Of a DNA stretch of 45,453 nt, positions 26,601-35,510 are shown in pieces. Under the pieces are notes generated by a model. It ran no database searches. It had not been told where the DNA came from and saw nothing but the letters and a program-made list of their open reading frames with translations. The stretch spans positions 1 to 45,453 of the forward strand of contig JACRGP010000110.1 of NCBI GenBank assembly GCA_016217765.1, read 5' to 3'. The stretch comes from Nitrospinota bacterium. Its GTDB lineage: Bacteria; Nitrospinota; Nitrospinia; Nitrospinales; JACRGP01. Positions within the stretch are counted from its first letter, which is position 1. The number at the start of each line of letters is the position of its first letter. The translations under genes and the position numbers were made by a program.

Positions 26601-26809
26601 GGGTTGAAGGACCCGGCCAGGAGTTCCAGCGCCGCCGGAAAAAACGCGGGGAACAGTTCCTGAAAGTTGGCTTGCCCTGCCAGGGCCGTCAAGTTCCTCC
26701 AGGCGTTTTGAGGTTCGCTGAAACCGCTTTCCCCGAGCGATGTCTCGACCAAGGCGTCCCAAGGGCGGTTTTGATAGATCCACTGGCAGATGTCGGCGCT
26801 TTTATTCAT
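23624..26809 (-). CDS. glnE: Bifunctional glutamine synthetase adenylyltransferase/adenylyl-removing enzyme
   Basis: Controls GlnA by attaching or removing AMP in response to PII and glutamine. It has two nucleotidyltransferase domains: [21 protein letters not shown] near residue 236 (adenylyl-removing) and [21 protein letters not shown] near residue 770 (adenylyl-transferring). A GlnD/PII-uridylyltransferase-type helical region follows each. At 1061 residues it is somewhat longer than E. coli GlnE (about 946). It sits downstream of glnB, glnA and phzF on the same strand, so the PII, target enzyme and modifier are clustered. Confidence 0.96.
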   Translation of the reverse strand: [1061 protein letters not shown]

Positions 26810-26842
26810 TAGTTCGTTCGTGTCGGAAAGGCGGGGCGGACA

Positions 26843-27631
26843 TCATAACAATTCGCCGCGGAAAACGGTGACGGCCTGCCCCGCGAGAATCGCTCTGCCG
26901 CCGTTGAGGCGGACGCGCAGGATTCCTCCGCGCGCCGACGCCTGGTAAGCCGTGAACTCTCTTTTTCGCAAGCGTTCGGCCCAGTAAGGCGCGAGGCAAC
27001 AATGGGCGGAACCGGTGACCGGGTCTTCGTCGATGCCCGCGCGCGGAGCGAAAAAACGGGAGATGAAGTCGTATTCCATGGAATCGGAAACGCAGGTGAC
27101 GATGACCCCGCGGACGGGCAGAACGCTCAAGAGTTGCAAATCCGGTTTCATGGCGCGGAGGGTTTCGGGACTTTCCACCTCGACCAGGTAGTCCGTTTGG
27201 TTGTATCCACAACTCTTCGGTTTGACGCCGAGGGCGCGGACAAGTTGTTCCGGCGGCTCTATCGGTTTTGGGGGGGTCGAGGGGAAATCCATCTCGATCC
27301 AGCCGCCCTTGCGTTCGGCGGTCAGGAGGCCGCTCCGGGTATGGAACCGCGCCTGAGAGCCGGGCGGCAACCGTCCGCTTTCCCATAGCGCGTGGGCGCT
27401 GGCGAGGGTGGCATGGCCGCACAAGTCCACTTCCGTGACGGGGGTGAACCAGCGCAGGCGGTAGTCGCCGCCTTCTTCCAGGAGGAACGCGGTTTCGGAC
27501 AAATTCATTTCCCTGGCGACGGCCTGCATCCACCGTTCCTCTCTTGGCGACGGCAACAGGCAAACCGCCGCCGGATTGCCTTGGAACGGCTTGTCGGTGA
27601 ATGCGTCTACCTGGAGTATTGGGATTCCCAC
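26843..27631 (-). CDS. PhzF family isomerase/epimerase-like protein
   Basis: A 262-residue protein of the diaminopimelate-epimerase fold. It starts IPILQVDAFTDKPFQGNPAAV, the family signature, and keeps the catalytic Glu (E46) in MNLSETAFLL. VDLCGHATLASAHALW and DPVTGSAHCCLAPYWA are the two other conserved blocks. Phenazine genes are absent, so it is probably one of the many PhzF homologues of unknown substrate. It lies 33 bp upstream of glnE and may be co-transcribed with it. Confidence 0.88.
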   Translation of the reverse strand: MGIPILQVDAFTDKPFQGNPAAVCLLPSPREERWMQAVAREMNLSETAFLLEEGGDYRLRWFTPVTEVDLCGHATLASAHALWESGRLPPGSQARFHTRSGLLTAERKGGWIEMDFPSTPPKPIEPPEQLVRALGVKPKSCGYNQTDYLVEVESPETLRAMKPDLQLLSVLPVRGVIVTCVSDSMEYDFISRFFAPRAGIDEDPVTGSAHCCLAPYWAERLRKREFTAYQASARGGILRVRLNGGRAILAGQAVTVFRGELL

Positions 27632-27733
27632 TTTTTCGGGTTTTTCAGGGAGCGGGTTATTATCTCAACGCCGGTTGTGTTTCCGAAGGACAGTCTTAAT
27701 GATACGAAGCGCGGTTTGAGCCTGTGCGGAGGT

Positions 27734-27793
27734 TTTTGGAGTGCAAAGCCTCCCGGCTTTGCATGCAACGCGAGGACGCGTTGCGCTCCAAAA
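27734..27793. repeat. Three-way-junction palindromic element
   Basis: An outer stem TTTTGGAG/CTCCAAAA (27734-27741 with 27786-27793) encloses two adjacent hairpins: TGCAAAGCC/GGCTTTGCA (27742-27750 with 27755-27763) and TGCAACGCG/CGCGTTGCG (27764-27772 with 27777-27785). The three stems form a cloverleaf-like cruciform with almost no unpaired bases. It lies between phzF and the glnA terminator. Confidence 0.8.
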
Positions 27794-27884
27794 CTTTTCC
27801 TCTCCACACTCATGCAATATCCAAGCTAAACGAAAAACGTTTTGCGGTTTGTGCCTTGCGTGGCCTATTTGGAGATAATTTACC

Positions 27885-27921
27885 ATAAAAAAAAACCCCT
27901 GGGAAATCCCAGGGGGTTTTT
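27885..27921 (-). terminator. Rho-independent terminator after glnA (bidirectional)
   Basis: The stem CCCCTGGG-AAAT-CCCAGGGG is flanked by A9 on one side and T5 on the other. On the minus strand the hairpin is followed by TTTTTTTTT, about 45-70 bp after the glnA stop, so it should end glnA transcripts. The rest of the 331-bp gap 27632-27962 holds the palindromic element and nothing else I can identify. Confidence 0.88.
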
Positions 27922-27962
27922 GCGTTGCGAGGGGTCTTGAATCCCGGCGGGAATCCGGACGC

Positions 27963-29375
27963 TTACGCGTCGTAGTAGAGATGGAATTCCATGGGATGCG
28001 GCCGCATGCGGACGGGGGTGATTTCGGCTTCTCGCTTGTAGCTGATCCAGCGGTCGACGATGTCCTGGGTGAAGACGTCCCCCTTGAGCAGGAAGTCGTG
28101 GTCTTTCTCCAGTTCGTTGAGGGCCTCGTCGAGGGAACCGGGGAGGCTGGGGATGTTGGCCAACTCTTCCGGCCCGAGGGCGTAGATGTCCTTGTCCAGC
28201 GGTTCGCCCGGGTTGATTTTGTTTTGGATGCCGTCCAAACCCGCCATGAGCATCGCCGAGAACGCCAGGTAGCCGTTGCAGGCGGGATCCGGGAAACGGA
28301 CCTCGATCCTCTTGGCCTTGGGGCTTGGCGAATACATGGGGATGCGGATGGAGGCGCTGCGGTTTCTGCTGGAATAGGCCAGGTTGACCGGGGCTTCAAA
28401 TCCGGGCACCAGGCGCTTGTAGGAGTTGGTGGTGGGCGCCACGATGGCGGCGAGGGCCTTGGCGTGTTTCAAGATGCCGCCGATGTAGTGCATGGCCATC
28501 TCGCTCATGCCGGCGTAGGCGTTGCCCGCGAACAGGGGTTTCCCGCCTTTCCAGATGCTCTGGTGCACGTGCATGCCGGAACCGTTGTCGCCGTATAGCG
28601 GTTTGGGCATGAAGGTGGCGGTCTTGTTGTGTTTCCGGGCCACGTTCTTGACGATGTATTTGAACCACATCAGGTTGTCGGCGCACTTGGTCAGGTTGGA
28701 AAAGCGCATGTCGATTTCGCATTGGCCGCCGGTGGCGACTTCATGGTGATGGCATTCCATGGAAATGCCGACCTTTTCCATCAGCAGAGTCATTTCGCTC
28801 CGGATGTCTTGCAGGCTGTCCGTGGGCGGGACGGGGAAATAGCCTTCCTTGTAGCGGGGTTTGTAGCCCAGGTTGGGGCTCTCCATCCGCCCGGTGTTCC
28901 AGTTGCCTTCCGTGGAATCGACGGAGTACATCGCGCTGTGCTGGTTCAGTTGATAACGGACGTCCTCGAACACGAAGAACTCCGCTTCCGGGCCGAAGTA
29001 GGCGGTGTCGCCGATCCCGGTCGATTGCAGGTAGGCCTCCGCCTTCTGCGCGATATTCCTGGGGTCGCGGGTGTATTTCTCCTTGGTGAGGGGGTCGATG
29101 ATGTTGCAGATCATGCTGATGGTCGGAATATTCGTGAAGGGATCCATCACGGCGGTGGCGGGATCGGGCACGATCAGCATGTCGCTGGCGTTGATGGTCT
29201 GCCAGCCGCGGATACTGGACCCGTCGAACCCTTTTCCCTCGTCGAACAGGTGTTCCACCAATTCGCTGATGGGCACCGAGGTGTGTTGCCAGGTGCCCAG
29301 CAGGTCCATGAATTTGAAATCGACTATCGCGGCGTTGTTTTTCTTTGCAAAATCCACTACCTCTCTCGGCATCAT
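27963..29375 (-). CDS. glnA: Glutamine synthetase, type I (adenylylatable)
   Basis: Makes glutamine from glutamate, ammonia and ATP. The active-site blocks [37 protein letters not shown] and NRSASIRIP are all present. The adenylylation tyrosine is Y398 in [11 protein letters not shown], matching the E. coli Y397 region, so it is the GSI-beta class controlled by GlnE. The length, 470 residues, is standard. A GGAGGG Shine-Dalgarno precedes tandem ATGs; either M1 or M2 may start. It is 183 bp downstream of glnB, with a hairpin between them. Confidence 0.97.
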   Translation of the reverse strand: MMPREVVDFAKKNNAAIVDFKFMDLLGTWQHTSVPISELVEHLFDEGKGFDGSSIRGWQTINASDMLIVPDPATAVMDPFTNIPTISMICNIIDPLTKEKYTRDPRNIAQKAEAYLQSTGIGDTAYFGPEAEFFVFEDVRYQLNQHSAMYSVDSTEGNWNTGRMESPNLGYKPRYKEGYFPVPPTDSLQDIRSEMTLLMEKVGISMECHHHEVATGGQCEIDMRFSNLTKCADNLMWFKYIVKNVARKHNKTATFMPKPLYGDNGSGMHVHQSIWKGGKPLFAGNAYAGMSEMAMHYIGGILKHAKALAAIVAPTTNSYKRLVPGFEAPVNLAYSSRNRSASIRIPMYSPSPKAKRIEVRFPDPACNGYLAFSAMLMAGLDGIQNKINPGEPLDKDIYALGPEELANIPSLPGSLDEALNELEKDHDFLLKGDVFTQDIVDRWISYKREAEITPVRMRPHPMEFHLYYDA

Positions 29376-29405
29376 CGAGCGGCTCCCTCCAGAAATGTTA
29401 AGTTG

Positions 29406-29453
29406 AAAAAAAATAAAGTTTTCCCGGTCCTCCCTCTTTCAGGAAGCCGGGGA
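29406..29453 (-). terminator. Possible intercistronic terminator/attenuator between glnB and glnA
   Basis: On the minus strand a hairpin with arms CCCCGGCTTCCT and AGGACCGGGA (imperfect, bulged) is followed after a few bases by a run of eight T. It could reduce read-through from glnB into glnA. The T-run is offset from the stem, so activity is uncertain. Confidence 0.4.
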
Positions 29454-29558
29454 TTTTTAATCCATCGATCGAGCAATGAGTTCCCGGGCTGGTCCGGGAC
29501 CGCGCCGCGTCCGCGGAAAAAGACGTGGGAACGCAAAACGAACGGGACGCGTTTCCGC

Positions 29559-30340
<782 letters not shown>

Positions 30341-30988
30341 CTAGGAAAACTCTCCCGCCGCGGCGGTGATGTGGTTGAGCGAAGCCTCCATTTCCCGGCG
30401 TTTGGCCTGGACGGCGTCGTCGCCGGCTTCGCGGGGAACCTGGATGGGTTTGCCAAAGTTGAGTTGGCAACGGGAGAAGGGCAGGGGCAGGGCAAACCGG
30501 TCCCAACTGTTAAACTCGATTTTCCGTTCGGCGTCGTAGGTCATGGGGATCACCGGGGCGCCGGTGGCGCGGGCCAGTTGGATGCAACCGGGTTGGGCTT
30601 GGCAACGCGGGCCGCGGGAACCGTCGGCGACGACGATGATTCTTCCCTCGTTGCGCAGTACCTTGATCAGGGAGCGGGCCCCGGCCTTGGCCTGTTTGAA
30701 GGTCGAGCCGCGGATCACGGAATAACCCATGAGACGGGCCAGGCGCGCCAGGAGGTCGCCGTCCGCGCTGGGGCTGACGAGAAGGTAATAATCGGGCCGC
30801 GACCGGTAGTGGTAGAACAGGTAAAAGATCCTGCCGTGCCACAAGGTGAGGATGTATTTGCCGGGAAGGTTTTGAAAATAATTTTCTCCTTCCGGGTTCA
30901 AATTCTTTTCGCGCAGGGTCCGGCACAGGAGTTGGACGACGCCGTAAAGAAGGTAGGGCAGGACGTAATTAAATAGAAACTTTTTCAT
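30341..30988 (-). CDS. Lysophospholipid acyltransferase family protein (DUF374)
   Basis: A 215-residue protein with an N-terminal hydrophobic stretch (FLFNYVLPYLLYGVVQLL) and the DUF374 acyltransferase motifs: LTLWHGRIFYLFYHY with the catalytic-type His near residue 51, SADGDLLARLARLMGY, and VVADGSRGPR near residue 120. It resembles LpxL/LpxM-type late acyltransferases and, beside lpxB, may acylate lipid A or its precursor at the inner membrane. The acyl donor and position are unknown. It overlaps lpxB by 20 nt. Confidence 0.82.
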   Translation of the reverse strand: MKKFLFNYVLPYLLYGVVQLLCRTLREKNLNPEGENYFQNLPGKYILTLWHGRIFYLFYHYRSRPDYYLLVSPSADGDLLARLARLMGYSVIRGSTFKQAKAGARSLIKVLRNEGRIIVVADGSRGPRCQAQPGCIQLARATGAPVIPMTYDAERKIEFNSWDRFALPLPFSRCQLNFGKPIQVPREAGDDAVQAKRREMEASLNHITAAAGEFS

Positions 30989-32144
30989 GGGTGGGGCTGA
31001 TTTTCAGATAGGCGAGAATGCTTTTGGCTATCCTGCGGGCCACGCCCGGTTCCCCAAGGGATTCGCGGACCCGGAGCAGGCGGGAGCGGATCGCCTGGCC
31101 GCGCGCCGGGTCTCCGAGGACGCTTAGGGCTTCCTGGGCTATGCGCTCCGCGGTCGCTTCTCCCTGGAGCAGTTCCGGCACGACCTCTTCTCCCGCGACG
31201 ATGTTGATCAGGCCGAAATTTTTCACGCGGACGAACCAGCGGCCCATCCAGAAGGTGAGCGGACGGAGTTTGTACACGATCACCATGGGGCGGCCCAGCA
31301 GACCGGCTTCGAGCGTCGCCGAACCCGATGCGACGACGAGGTAATCGCAACAACTCATCGCGTCGTAGGTTTTTCCCGCGACGCACCGGACCGCCACCGG
31401 GCTGTTTTTCAGTTTCTCCCGGATGTATCCGGGGTCGATCGAGTCGGCGATGGGGAGTATGAACTGGCAGTCGCGCAGTCCTTTCCGGATCAGGGCGGCG
31501 GCGCGGACCATGGTGTCGAGGAGGCGGTCGATTTCGCTGATCCGGCTCCCCGGCAGGAGGCCCACCGTTTTGGTCCCCGGCGCGAGCCCGAATTCGCGGC
31601 AAGCCTCCTCGGACGTAAGCGCGGGACGCACCAGCTCGACGAACGGGTGCCCGACGAACTCGACGTCCACCCCGGCATCCCGGTAGATTTGCTCCTCGAA
31701 GGGCAGGATCACGAACATTTTATTTATCCGCCGGCGGATCTTCTTGACGCGTCCCTTCCGCCAGGCCCAAACCTGCGGGCTGATGAAGAAGAACGTCGGC
31801 AGGTTGGCTTTTCTGCAGATTTTCGCCAGGAGCAGATTGAACAAAGGGTAGTGGACCAGGATGGCGGCCTGGTATTTGCCGCTCAGGATCTCCTTGCTCA
31901 GGGCCCTGTAGATTTGCCAGTGATGGCGAAGGCTTCCCAGGGATTCGAAGAAACCGATCCCTCCCATGCGGTGGTCGATATCGAACAGCGTACGCGCGCC
32001 CGCCTGGCGCATTTTTTTGCCGCCCAGTCCGGAAATTTGAAAGTCCGGCCGCATTTCCATGAGGGACGCGACCAGGCCGGCCCCCTGCAAGTCGCCGGAC
32101 TCCTCGCCCGCGCTGATGAAAATCCTGTAAGGTCCGGAACTCAT
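30969..32144 (-). CDS. lpxB: Lipid-A-disaccharide synthase
   Basis: Joins UDP-2,3-diacylglucosamine and lipid X to make the lipid A disaccharide. The N-terminal SAGEESGDLQGAGLVASL motif is diagnostic, and FISPQVWAWRKGRVKKIRR and FVGHPFVELV follow; the GT-B fold C-terminal half has VASGSATLEAGLLGRPMVIVYK. The ORF track starts 18 codons earlier, but MSSGPYRIFISAGE at 32144 fits the family start and leaves a 16-bp gap after lpxI. Confidence 0.96.
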   Translation of the reverse strand: MSSGPYRIFISAGEESGDLQGAGLVASLMEMRPDFQISGLGGKKMRQAGARTLFDIDHRMGGIGFFESLGSLRHHWQIYRALSKEILSGKYQAAILVHYPLFNLLLAKICRKANLPTFFFISPQVWAWRKGRVKKIRRRINKMFVILPFEEQIYRDAGVDVEFVGHPFVELVRPALTSEEACREFGLAPGTKTVGLLPGSRISEIDRLLDTMVRAAALIRKGLRDCQFILPIADSIDPGYIREKLKNSPVAVRCVAGKTYDAMSCCDYLVVASGSATLEAGLLGRPMVIVYKLRPLTFWMGRWFVRVKNFGLINIVAGEEVVPELLQGEATAERIAQEALSVLGDPARGQAIRSRLLRVRESLGEPGVARRIAKSILAYLKISPTHEKVSI

Positions 32145-32160
32145 GGTCTCGGCGGCGCCT

Positions 32161-32976
32161 CTAGACGCATAGGATGGACAACCCCGCCGCGTCGGCAAGC
32201 CGGACCGTTTCGGCCTGGTCGATCAGCATGATGCGCCCGGCCTCCAGGGCCAGGACCGACGCGCGGCCCCGGACGAGCGTACGGACCGTTTCCGGGCCGA
32301 CGCCGGGGCAGTCGTAGCGAAAGTCCTGTTCCGTTCTGCTGACTTTGATGGCGACCGCCCGGTCCCGGGCCAGCGTGCATCCCCGTTCCAGCGCGCGGTC
32401 CGTTCCCTCGATGGCTTCCACCGCGATCACGGTCTTGTTTTTTACGACGAGGGTCTGCCCGATTTCCAGGTCGGCCATTTTCCGGGCCAGGGGAATCCCG
32501 AACCCGATGTCCTCCATCTCCGCGGGGGACGGACGGTTGCGGGTCAACAGCCCCGCGCCGGGAAATATTTCCCTCATGCACTCTCTTTGGTCCAGGACCT
32601 TGAAGCCGTCGTTTTCCAGGGTTTGAATGATGCCGGTCATCACGGTTTTGTCTTCCTTGTTCTTCAAGCGGGCAAGGAACTTCAGCGCCTGGAAGTCGAA
32701 TAGCTGGAGCTTGAAGATCAGGTTCTTTTCCACCTTTCCCAGGATGATGAGGTCGGCGACGTTTTCGTCCTTCAAGGTCTGGTGGATTTTCCCGGCGCGG
32801 CCGATCGGGATGGAATAATTTTTTTCCGCGTAGGGGGCCAGGCGCGCGTCGATGTCGTCGGAAAAAGCGATGGAGACCAGCTTGATCCCCTTGTCGCGGG
32901 CCCGGCGGGCGAAGTAGACGGGAATGTCTCCCGAGCCTGCGAGGAGGCCGATGCGCTTGGGCGAAGTTTCGTTCAT
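32161..32976 (-). CDS. lpxI: UDP-2,3-diacylglucosamine pyrophosphatase LpxI
   Basis: Hydrolyses UDP-2,3-diacylglucosamine to lipid X, replacing LpxH in many non-gamma lineages. The N-terminal RIGLLAGSGDIPVYFARRA and the C-terminal DUF1009 block, with EAIEGTDRALERG and VGPETVRTLVRGRASVLALEAG, are characteristic. The length is 271 residues. It lies between the Gfo/Idh oxidoreductase and lpxB on the same strand. Its presence argues against a gammaproteobacterial host. Confidence 0.94.
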   Translation of the reverse strand: MNETSPKRIGLLAGSGDIPVYFARRARDKGIKLVSIAFSDDIDARLAPYAEKNYSIPIGRAGKIHQTLKDENVADLIILGKVEKNLIFKLQLFDFQALKFLARLKNKEDKTVMTGIIQTLENDGFKVLDQRECMREIFPGAGLLTRNRPSPAEMEDIGFGIPLARKMADLEIGQTLVVKNKTVIAVEAIEGTDRALERGCTLARDRAVAIKVSRTEQDFRYDCPGVGPETVRTLVRGRASVLALEAGRIMLIDQAETVRLADAAGLSILCV

Positions 32977-33027
32977 GGTCGCGTTCCGGTCGCGGACCGG
33001 GCCTTGGCGCGATTTCCTGGGTACAGC

Positions 33028-34008
33028 CTAGGCGTCCCGCGCACCGCGGGTTTTCCGGTCGTCGAATTGCTTCAGAATATCCAGGGCGATTTCCAGGGAA
33101 TAGAGTTCCTTCTCCGCGGCCACTTTGCGCGGGCTCCCGTTTCCGGCGCAATCCAGAAAATGCTTGAGTTCCAGCTTCAAGGGGTTGTCCTTGTGGACGA
33201 ATATCCGCTCCACCAGGGATTCCTGCTTGTAGCGGAGAAACCCCTTGCGCATGACGTTTTCCGACGAGGACTGCCGGTGGACGAAGATTTCCTGCTCCGT
33301 ATAGTCCAGGAGCACGAAAGAGTCTTTTTGCGTGACCGAGAGCGTCCGCTCCTTGTTCTGCGAAGCCCGGCTGGCGACCAGGTTGGCGACGCAACGGTTC
33401 TCGAACTCGATCTGGGCGTTCACGATGTCGTCCTTGCCGGAAAACACGGAAATCCCCATGACGTTGACGGCGGACACTTTCGATTGGATGAGGTTCAGGA
33501 CGATATCGATATCGTGGATCATCACGTCCATCACGACGCCGTCGTCCTTGATCCGGTCCGAGTAGGGGCTCGTCCTCTTGCACTCGACGAAGAGAGGGTC
33601 CGTCACCAGTTTGTGCAGTTCCTGGACGGCGCCGTTAAAGCGTTCGATGTGGCCGACGTGGAGCGTGAGCCGTTTTTTGCCGGCCAGGTCGAAAAGCTCG
33701 CGCGCGTCCTGTAACGTGTTGGCGCACGGTTTCTCCAGCAGGACGTGGACTCCCGCGGCCAGGAACTCTTTCGCCACGGAATAGTGCGCGGAAGTGGGGA
33801 CGGCGATGACGATGGCGTCCACGCAACCGATCATGTCCGCGCATCGGGCGTAATGGGGGATGCCGTATTTTTTCCCGATCGACTCGGCGCGGGTCTCGTC
33901 GATATCGGCTATGCCGACGAGTTCCGCTTCCGGCAATTCGGACAAAACCCCGACATGGTATTCGCCCATTTTCCCGATGCCGACGACGCCCGTTTTAATC
34001 GGACTCAT
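33028..34008 (-). CDS. Gfo/Idh/MocA family oxidoreductase in the lipid A cluster
   Basis: A 326-residue NAD(P)-dependent oxidoreductase. The Rossmann loop is GVVGIGKMGEYHVGVL and the family EKP motif is VHVLLEKPCANT near residue 96; DGVVMDVMIHDIDIVLNL gives the catalytic His region. It overlaps the lpxA 3' end by 14 nt, so it is translationally coupled with it. GnnA, which oxidises UDP-GlcNAc at C3 for amide-linked lipid A, belongs to the same family and neighbours lpxA in some genera. The GnnB aminotransferase is not in this window, so the GnnA assignment is only possible. Confidence 0.85.
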   Translation of the reverse strand: MSPIKTGVVGIGKMGEYHVGVLSELPEAELVGIADIDETRAESIGKKYGIPHYARCADMIGCVDAIVIAVPTSAHYSVAKEFLAAGVHVLLEKPCANTLQDARELFDLAGKKRLTLHVGHIERFNGAVQELHKLVTDPLFVECKRTSPYSDRIKDDGVVMDVMIHDIDIVLNLIQSKVSAVNVMGISVFSGKDDIVNAQIEFENRCVANLVASRASQNKERTLSVTQKDSFVLLDYTEQEIFVHRQSSSENVMRKGFLRYKQESLVERIFVHKDNPLKLELKHFLDCAGNGSPRKVAAEKELYSLEIALDILKQFDDRKTRGARDA

Positions 34009-34831
34009 GATTGGAATTTCCTTTGGTTATGCCCTTGGTTATGCCGCGGGAAGAATCGTTGATGAACTGAACAAGATATCCGATTTCCTCCGCCATTTCA
34101 ATTTCGCTTTCGATTTTCTCGACGGCCTGGGCGGTGTTCAATTCGGCCCGGCGGAGCAGTTTGAAGGCGCGTTTCAGGGCGGCGCGGACCTCGGGCGAAA
34201 AACCGCGCCGGCGCAGTCCTACGGAATTGAGACCGACCAACCTGGGGGGCGGCCCGCCGACCAGGCTGTAGGGAAGGACGTCCTGCCTGACGATCATTCC
34301 TCCTGCCACCATGGCGTGTTTGCCGACCCGCGCGAATTGGTGCACGCCGACATACCCGGAAATGAACGCATGTTCGCCGACGGTCACGTGTCCGGCCAAC
34401 CCCGTGCAGTTCACGACGGTCGCGTTGTCGCCGACTTCGCAGTCGTGTCCCGCGTGGGAATAGGCCATAAACATGCAGTTTTTGCCGAGACGCGTGACGC
34501 CGTTTTCCTTTCCTCCCCGGTGGATGGTGACGTACTCGCGGATCACGCAACCGTCGCCGATCTCGACCGACGAGGGGACGTCCTTGAAATTGGATATCTG
34601 CGGCGGACCGCCGATGGCCGCGCCGTGAAAGATCCGGCAATTACCGCCTATGGTAACGCCCGGTTCGATCAGCGCGTTGGCGCCGATCTCGGTGGAGTCT
34701 CCGATGCGGACGTTGGCGCCAACGATGGAGTTGGGGCCTATGGAAACGCCGTCTCCGAGGACCGCGCTTGGGTGGACTATCGCTGTGTTGTGGATGTTCG
34801 ATGCCAAAGGCCGCAATGCCATGAGCCCCAT
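33995..34831 (-). CDS. lpxA: UDP-N-acetylglucosamine acyltransferase
   Basis: First lipid A step, transferring a 3-hydroxyacyl chain from ACP to UDP-GlcNAc (or its 3-amino analogue). It has left-handed beta-helix hexapeptides from VHPSAVLGDGVSIGPN onward. The catalytic histidine aligns to H129 in YSHAGHDCEVG (E. coli H125), and the chain-length ruler Gly (E. coli G173) is retained in MVAGGMIVRQDV. The helical C-terminus ends in an unusual ITKGITKG from a 12-bp tandem duplication. M4 (MALRPLASN) is an alternative start. Confidence 0.95.
   Translation of the reverse strand: MGLMALRPLASNIHNTAIVHPSAVLGDGVSIGPNSIVGANVRIGDSTEIGANALIEPGVTIGGNCRIFHGAAIGGPPQISNFKDVPSSVEIGDGCVIREYVTIHRGGKENGVTRLGKNCMFMAYSHAGHDCEVGDNATVVNCTGLAGHVTVGEHAFISGYVGVHQFARVGKHAMVAGGMIVRQDVLPYSLVGGPPPRLVGLNSVGLRRRGFSPEVRAALKRAFKLLRRAELNTAQAVEKIESEIEMAEEIGYLVQFINDSSRGITKGITKGNSNHESD
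34022..34045. repeat. 12-bp tandem duplication at the lpxA 3' end
   Basis: Two adjacent copies of TTGGTTATGCC plus one flanking base encode ITKG twice near the LpxA C-terminus. The units are multiples of three, so the frame is kept. Confidence 0.75.
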
Positions 34832-34988
34832 CGTGTATTCTGGAAAATCTTCATGCGCGGAAGGCGCGTGGGGCGGACCAGGTTCGAATCGCCAGGGTTT
34901 GAAAACGCCTGGTTATCTTAAATCGTTTTCGCAAACTTTTTATGCTCTCGTTTTCGTCCGGACGTTTTGACGGTCGTCCGGGGTAAAG

Positions 34989-35447
34989 TCATTCAGGATT
35001 TGCCGTCTCCGCTTTTTCCGTCTTGCCCAGGATCGCCTGTAAAACCGCCTCGGCGGCCAGTTGATCTCCCACAAAAGCGTTGCCTTGGAACTTGAACAAG
35101 TCGCCGCGCTGTTTGATCTTCGTGAGTTCCAGGCGGAGCAGGTCTCCGGGGACCACGGGCCTGCGAAATCTGGCCTCTTCGATGCCGGTGAAATAGATCA
35201 GCGGATGGCCCTCTTTTTTCAGGATTTTCATTCCCAGGATACAACCCACCTGGCCCATGGCCTCGATGATCAAAACGCCCGGCAGAACGGGATATTCGGG
35301 GAAATGCCCTTGAAAAAAAGGCTCGTTCACGGTGATGCATTTGACGCCCACGATCCGGGACTCGTTGTCGCATTCGATGATGCGGTCCACCATCAGGAAC
35401 GGGTAGCGGTGCGGGAGAATTCTTTTGATTTCCTTGATGTCCATCAT
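34989..35447 (-). CDS. fabZ: 3-hydroxyacyl-ACP dehydratase FabZ
   Basis: Dehydrates 3-hydroxyacyl-ACP in fatty acid elongation and so competes with LpxA for the same substrate, which explains the pairing. The hot-dog fold markers are LPHRYPFLMVDRI, the catalytic H48 in GHFPEYPVLPG and E62 in LIIEAMGQ. The length is 152 residues. An AGGA Shine-Dalgarno lies about 10 nt before the first of two adjacent ATGs. It precedes lpxA with a 157-bp gap. Confidence 0.96.
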   Translation of the reverse strand: MMDIKEIKRILPHRYPFLMVDRIIECDNESRIVGVKCITVNEPFFQGHFPEYPVLPGVLIIEAMGQVGCILGMKILKKEGHPLIYFTGIEEARFRRPVVPGDLLRLELTKIKQRGDLFKFQGNAFVGDQLAAEAVLQAILGKTEKAETANPE

Positions 35448-35510
35448 GGCGTTGCATTCCTTTCCTGTCTGAAAACGAAAAGGAGGGCGAAGAGACGGGG
35501 CGGCGGCGCG

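Noticed and set aside
34880-34900. GGTTCGAATC, resembling a tRNA T-loop
   Set aside because: The flanking bases do not form a T-stem, and no acceptor, D or anticodon arms can be built.
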